A stretch of 34,048 nt of DNA from a virus, in the IMG/VR virus record IMGVR_UViG_3300028030_000039, positions 1-34,048 of that record; one strand, 5' to 3'. Every line of letters starts with the position of its first letter. Position 1 is the stretch's first letter. This document shows positions 31,042 to 34,048 of this stretch, one piece after another. The notes under the pieces are model-generated. The model did no database searches. It saw only the letters and a program-made list of their open reading frames with translations, and was not told the origin of the DNA. Both the position numbers and the translations under genes were made by a program.

Positions 31042-31055
31042 GTTAAGTGAAAATT
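31038..31055 (+). promoter_or_regulatory. internal TTAAGTTAAG initiation box
   Basis: TTAAGTTAAG (31038-31047) lies 8 nt before ATG 31056 and contains the stop codon of the preceding gene. No promoter or hairpin is present, so this copy suggests the box itself helps initiation of translation. It also favours ATG 31056 over the upstream GTG 31047. Confidence 0.5.
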
Positions 31056-31520
31056 ATGATGAACGAAATTTTTGAAAAGCAAAACAAAGTTATTCAAGAG
31101 GAAATGCGAAAGATGTTAGAGCGAGAAGAAAATGATAAGAAACTCCGCAAAGCATTCCTCGATTATATCAAAGCAGTGGTTGATGAAAATGGTTTCGCAG
31201 ATGAAAGACGAAGAGATTTATTTGAAGTCATTTACGACCTTTACAAAGAGGAGAGCGACCCAGAGCTTGAAGTAGTGATGAATGAAGAGTTTGAAATCAA
31301 GCGAGCAATGGAAGACACTGCACTCACAGACTTGCTCGAAGACAAAGAATTCTTTTCAGAGGTGTATGAAATTTACACAGAAGTGAAAGATAGCAGAAAA
31401 GAAACTCTCCTCTACGAAGCGTTGAAAAGTTTTTGTGAAAGTTGTGCAGACATTCTATTCGATGACTTCCACGAGTTGGAATTAGAACCGAAACCTACAA
31501 TGGAAGAATTGATGAGGTAG
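31056..31520 (+). CDS. acidic helical hypothetical protein, 154 aa
   Basis: The frame is open from a GTG at 31047, but ATG 31056 is preferred because the TTAAGTTAAG box ends 8 nt before it; this gives 154 residues. The product is strongly acidic and almost wholly helical, with Glu/Lys-rich segments (MLEREENDKKLRKAF, LLEDKEFFSEVYEIYTEV). No family is recognised. Acidic all-helical phage proteins of this size include DNA mimics, but nothing here proves that. It is the second gene of the 30789 unit. Confidence 0.6.
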   Translation: MMNEIFEKQNKVIQEEMRKMLEREENDKKLRKAFLDYIKAVVDENGFADERRRDLFEVIYDLYKEESDPELEVVMNEEFEIKRAMEDTALTDLLEDKEFFSEVYEIYTEVKDSRKETLLYEALKSFCESCADILFDDFHELELEPKPTMEELMR

Positions 31521-31536
31521 TTGGAATGAGATGCTT

Positions 31537-31611
31537 GGAGAGCAAAGCTCTCCTTGCACCTCCTTCCAACAGGAGAAGGAGAAGCATTATCAGTTTAAGT
31601 TTTAGAGAAAT
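31537..31611 (+). promoter_or_regulatory. double hairpin leader with GCATTA and TTAAG boxes
   Basis: A perfect 7-bp hairpin GGAGAGC-AAA-GCTCTCC (31537-31553) is followed by the leader hairpin TCCTTC/GAAGGA (31561-31566 with 31575-31580), AAGCATTATCAG and TTTAAGTTTTAG (31594-31605), 6 nt before ATG 31612. No promoter is visible, so a processing or attenuation site within the operon is likely. Confidence 0.5.
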
Positions 31612-31824
31612 ATGAAAAAGACACAGATTGACTTCGTGAGAAGTAGACTTCAACGCTATGGAAGCATTACGAGAAATCAAGCGTTGAGAAATTACATCAG
31701 TAGACTTTCTGCAATCATTCATACCTTGCGACACGAGGAAGGAATGGAGATTGAAGGAACATACATTAAGACAAAAACTCCATTCGGAGAAGGTCGAGAT
31801 TATAAGTATTTTTTGAAGAAGTAG
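31612..31824 (+). CDS. small helix-turn-helix protein, 70 aa
   Basis: The 70-residue basic product fits a phage-type helix-turn-helix domain: RSRLQRYGSITRNQALRNYISRLSAIIHTLRHE forms helix-turn-helix with the conserved 'G-x-I-T-R-x-Q-A-L' and 'R-L-S-A-x-I-x-x-L-R', followed by a beta wing (EIEGTYIKTKT, DYKYFLKK). Such proteins bind DNA and may regulate phage genes. It has a leader of the recurring type and is the strongest transcription-regulator candidate in the window. Its target is unknown. Confidence 0.75.
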   Translation: MKKTQIDFVRSRLQRYGSITRNQALRNYISRLSAIIHTLRHEEGMEIEGTYIKTKTPFGEGRDYKYFLKK

Positions 31825-31825
31825 T

Positions 31826-32224
31826 ATGATAGCAAAAGAAATAAAACGATTGAAAGAATTGATTGAAAAAAGAAAAACTACTATTCAAAAACTTGAAGAG
31901 ATGACAAAAATCTTGAAGAGTAAAAACTACAAGAAAGTTACAAAAAGAACTTTCCCTACATTCAATTGGACGAAAGACGGCTGGCTTATTATCTCGGACG
32001 GATACTATGTTTATGAAGGAACACGAGATAGAGAAGAAGTCTTACAACATTTGATTGAAGTTCTTGAAGGAGAAAAAAGTCGTTTGAAACAGAACGAGGA
32101 AAGACTTCAAACAATGAAAAACTTGAATGAGGAAGCACTCATAAAAGACATACAAGCAGTTGAAAAGAAATATAATCTTCCTCCATTCTTTTTATCCGAA
32201 TTCATTAAGTATTATCGATTATGA
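31826..32224 (+). CDS. coiled-coil protein, 132 aa
   Basis: The 132-residue product has a charged coiled coil at the N-terminus (about residues 1-35), a central beta-rich piece (TFPTFNWTKDGWLIISDGYYVYEGT), and a second coiled coil with a hydrophobic end. No enzyme motif is seen. The start is one base after the HTH stop (TAG-T-ATG) and the gene overlaps the next by 4 nt, so it belongs to the recombination-gene unit. Function is unknown. Confidence 0.62.
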   Translation: MIAKEIKRLKELIEKRKTTIQKLEEMTKILKSKNYKKVTKRTFPTFNWTKDGWLIISDGYYVYEGTRDREEVLQHLIEVLEGEKSRLKQNEERLQTMKNLNEEALIKDIQAVEKKYNLPPFFLSEFIKYYRL

Positions 32225-32817
32225 AACAAATAAAAGTTTACGATTTTCAAAACTCCGCTTCGCTCATCAATATGGCAAGCACTCTCAAAGAGCATATCGT
32301 TTCGCAGAAACTTTTCGTTCCTGTAAAAGGAAAGAACTATGTTCTCGTTGAAGGTTGGCAATTCGCAGGAGGACTTACAGGAGTTTTTCCGAGAGTTACT
32401 TCTCTGGAAAATCAAAGCACGGACAAAGAAATCAAGTATCGTGCAGAGGTTGAACTTGTCCATATGAAGAGCGGACAAGTTGTAGGAACAGGAATGGCAG
32501 TTTGTTCTAACAAGGAACGAGGAAAGCAAGCGTTTGAAGAATATGCTATCGCCTCAATGGCACAGACACGAGCAGTTGGAAAAGCATTCCGCCTCACATT
32601 CGGTTGGGTTATGAAAATGGCAGGTTACGAGGCAACGCCAGCAGAAGAAGTTATTGTGAGCGAAGATGAAGAAGAAAAGATTGAAGAGGAAACTATTTTC
32701 AATCTTGCAAGAAGCGTTGCGAATGCAGACCTTGAAAACAGAGAGCAGTTTTACAAATCTTATGAGCAATTCATAGAGAACAAAGATGAACTCAAAAAAA
32801 TCCTCTCACTTTCCTAG
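32221..32817 (+). CDS. possible single-strand annealing-type protein
   Basis: The 198-residue product has a strand-rich region with VEGWQFAGGLTGVFPRV, then an 'R-A-E-V-E-L...G-x-V-x-G-x-G' segment, and the motif YAIASMAQTRAVGKAFRLTFGWVMKMAGYEATPAEE (about residues 105-142). This motif defines a widespread uncharacterised phage/bacterial family that I believe is related to Rad52/Erf-type annealing proteins, but the relation is tentative. A RecB-like nuclease gene directly downstream (32-nt overlap) and an SSB two genes later make a recombination module likely. Confidence 0.6.
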   Translation: MKQIKVYDFQNSASLINMASTLKEHIVSQKLFVPVKGKNYVLVEGWQFAGGLTGVFPRVTSLENQSTDKEIKYRAEVELVHMKSGQVVGTGMAVCSNKERGKQAFEEYAIASMAQTRAVGKAFRLTFGWVMKMAGYEATPAEEVIVSEDEEEKIEEETIFNLARSVANADLENREQFYKSYEQFIENKDELKKILSLS

Positions 32818-33409
32818 ACCTTACATCTCTTTTTCGCAGATTTCCGCTTTTGAAAACGGAGTGTGGGTAAAGAGGTATGTGCTAGAAAAGGAAACATTCC
32901 AGAGCAAAGCATTGCTACTTGGGAAAGAGTTTGCAGACGCTATGGAAGGGAAATTGCAAACAGGAAAAACTGCTCAATTCGCACAAGCATTCAAGCACTA
33001 TCTTCCTAGTGGTGGAAAGTTTGAAAACGAAATCCGTGCAACAATAGAAATTGACGGAGAGAAATATAAACTCTATGGGAAAGTGGACTATGACGCTGAT
33101 AAGATTTATGAGTTCAAAACAGGCACAAAGAAATGGATGCAGACACGAGCAGACTTGCACGGACAGGTTCAATTCTATCAGTTGATTTACTTTCTCAACG
33201 GAATAGAAAAAGAAGGAGAATATATTCATATCCAGACCGCAAGGAAAGACGGACGCTTGCAATTCACAGGCGAGATAACTTCATTGAAGATACCTTTCAA
33301 GGTTGAAGCGATTGAAGATATCAAAAGACGATTATTCAGATACATAACATTCGTAAAAGACTATGGAAGAAAAATTGAAGGAATACAAGGAGAAGAAAGA
33401 ATTGATTGA
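32786..33409 (+). CDS. RecB-like PD-(D/E)xK exonuclease
   Basis: The 207-residue product has the pattern of RecB/Cas4-type nucleases: an N-terminal YISFSQISAFENG helix motif, GKVDYDADKIYEFKTG (about residues 98-113, providing D and E-x-K), and HGQVQFYQLIYF, the conserved Q-x-x-x-Y helix. There are no cysteine clusters of Cas4. It would resect DNA ends for the annealing protein encoded upstream. It overlaps both neighbours (32 nt and 47 nt). Confidence 0.82.
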   Translation: MNSKKSSHFPRPYISFSQISAFENGVWVKRYVLEKETFQSKALLLGKEFADAMEGKLQTGKTAQFAQAFKHYLPSGGKFENEIRATIEIDGEKYKLYGKVDYDADKIYEFKTGTKKWMQTRADLHGQVQFYQLIYFLNGIEKEGEYIHIQTARKDGRLQFTGEITSLKIPFKVEAIEDIKRRLFRYITFVKDYGRKIEGIQGEERID

Positions 33410-33665
33410 ACTTCTCCAAAATCAGTTGCAGGAATTGGAAAAGGAAATCTTGGAAGCACTTCCAGATGACCTTGTGATTGAAACCGAAGACTTCAAGGCA
33501 CAGAAAAAGTATTCTGTTCGCTACAAGTATTCGGAGAAAGTGGAAGAGTTCCAGAAAGAAAAAATCAATCCGCTACTTGAAGAATTGAAGGAACTCAAAG
33601 ACTATGAAAAGAAGACAGGTGTAGCGGAAAAATTACTCGGTAAAGCAAGAATTCAAATCGTATGA
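33363..33665 (+). CDS. coiled-coil protein, 100 aa
   Basis: The 100-residue product begins and ends with charged coiled coils (residues 1-33 and about 60-92) around a short beta segment (DLVIETEDFKAQKKYSVRYKY). It lies between the nuclease and the SSB gene with overlaps of 47 and 4 nt. Position suggests an accessory factor of the recombination module. No family is recognised. Confidence 0.62.
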   Translation: MEEKLKEYKEKKELIELLQNQLQELEKEILEALPDDLVIETEDFKAQKKYSVRYKYSEKVEEFQKEKINPLLEELKELKDYEKKTGVAEKLLGKARIQIV

Positions 33666-33934
33666 ACATAGTAATGATACTCGGAGAGGTTACAACAACT
33701 CCTATGGACTATGGCGGAGTGGTCGGCTTCACAATTAAAAATGTGAGAGATTGGAAAGACCGCTACGGAAAACAGTATTTCAAAGAAATCTTTATCCCTA
33801 TCAACGCGTTTGATAGTGTTGGGGAAGCAGTCGCAAATAATCTTGAGATAGGAGAAAAGGCAATCTTCATCGGACGGCTTGAAAGAAACAAGCGAGGAAT
33901 GATTGTGATTTTAGAAAAGTTTCACAAAGTTTAG
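33662..33934 (+). CDS. ssb: single-stranded DNA-binding protein, tail-less
   Basis: The 90-residue product has an OB-fold SSB pattern: MNIVMILGEVTTTPMD opening strand, WKDRYGKQYFKEIFIPINAFDSVGEAVANNLEIGEKAIFIGRLERN, which matches the SSB core ('F-x-x-I-x-x-F-x-x-x-A-E-x-x-x-x-L-x-K-G-x-x-x-x-x-x-G-x-L'). It ends shortly after the fold, without the acidic DDDIPF-type tail that normally recruits partners. A separate protein with such a tail is encoded at 263-607. It starts within the previous gene (4-nt overlap). Confidence 0.82.
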   Translation: MNIVMILGEVTTTPMDYGGVVGFTIKNVRDWKDRYGKQYFKEIFIPINAFDSVGEAVANNLEIGEKAIFIGRLERNKRGMIVILEKFHKV

Positions 33935-33937
33935 CGT

Positions 33938-34048
33938 ATGTATTTTTCCTTCAAAAAAGAAGACAAGGAGAAAGCAAAGAAAGCGTTGGAATGCTTGCGT
34001 TCTTTTATGAAATCGGTTGATTTTGACGCACTTATGGCAGACATAGAG
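33938..34048 (+). CDS. partial gene cut by the window end
   Basis: ATG 33938 lies three bases after the SSB stop (TAG-CGT-ATG), the coupling seen elsewhere, and the frame stays open for 37 codons to the end of the window. The visible part (MYFSFKKEDKEKAKKALECL...) is basic then helical. Too little is present to name it. Confidence 0.6.
   Translation, partial: MYFSFKKEDKEKAKKALECLRSFMKSVDFDALMADIE

Overview
This window is a stretch of a tailed-phage (siphovirus-type Caudoviricetes) genome. Every convincing gene is on the + strand, genes are packed with 1-30 nt overlaps, and the DNA is visibly AT-rich. TGA works as a normal stop (many ATGA overlaps end genes of ordinary family length), so the standard bacterial code applies. 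The host cannot be named from sequence. Several genes sit 6 nt behind an extended -10 box (TGnTATAAT or TGnTAAAAT), which implies leaderless mRNAs, and almost no gene has a Shine-Dalgarno sequence. That initiation style, with low GC, would fit a phage of a Patescibacteria/CPR-like or other SD-poor bacterium; this is inference. No integrase, repressor or tRNA gene is seen.

Layout. 83-607: a small membrane protein and a protein with an SSB-like acidic tail. 741-4276: an operon of three unknown genes, a MoxR-type AAA+ ATPase and a VWA-domain protein. 4263-6231: ParB-like protein, DpdA-like transglycosylase and QueC. 6238-6403: a structured non-coding stretch. 6437-12390: terS, terL, portal fused to a MuF-like domain, prohead protease, HK97-type major capsid protein and a small protein. 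12423-17128: fibre/baseplate-like genes, membrane proteins, an amidase, an HNH protein and an exported lytic transglycosylase, placed unusually between capsid and connector genes. 17151-17376: a second, strongly structured RNA with its own promoter and terminator. 17393-24205: connectors, major tail protein, tail-assembly chaperone with a -1 frameshift, tape measure, distal tail and hub. 24216-26675: a large receptor-binding/fibre protein. 26704-28873: replication module with a wHTH-HNH protein and an initiator that carries four palindromic iterons plus an AAT run (a lambda-O-like origin), ending in queD. 28868-30780: queE, folE, an HNH protein and a short HU-like protein. 30767-34048: small genes, an HTH protein, a possible annealing protein, a RecB-like nuclease, SSB and a gene cut by the window end.

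How it fits together. folE, queD, queE and queC form the complete de novo route from GTP to preQ0 (7-cyano-7-deazaguanine), and a DpdA-like enzyme is the known type of catalyst that exchanges guanine in DNA for a 7-deazaguanine. The phage therefore probably modifies its own genome to resist host nucleases. The pathway is split between two loci about 22 kb apart.

The most novel-looking signals are regulatory. There are two multi-helix RNAs (6238-6403 and 17151-17376). There is a recurring 5' leader built of a transcript-start hairpin with varying stem sequence, a GCATTA-like box and a repeated TTAAG box just before ATG. Many genes also have compact terminator/promoter junctions where the stop codon lies inside the terminator hairpin and the next gene starts leaderless.
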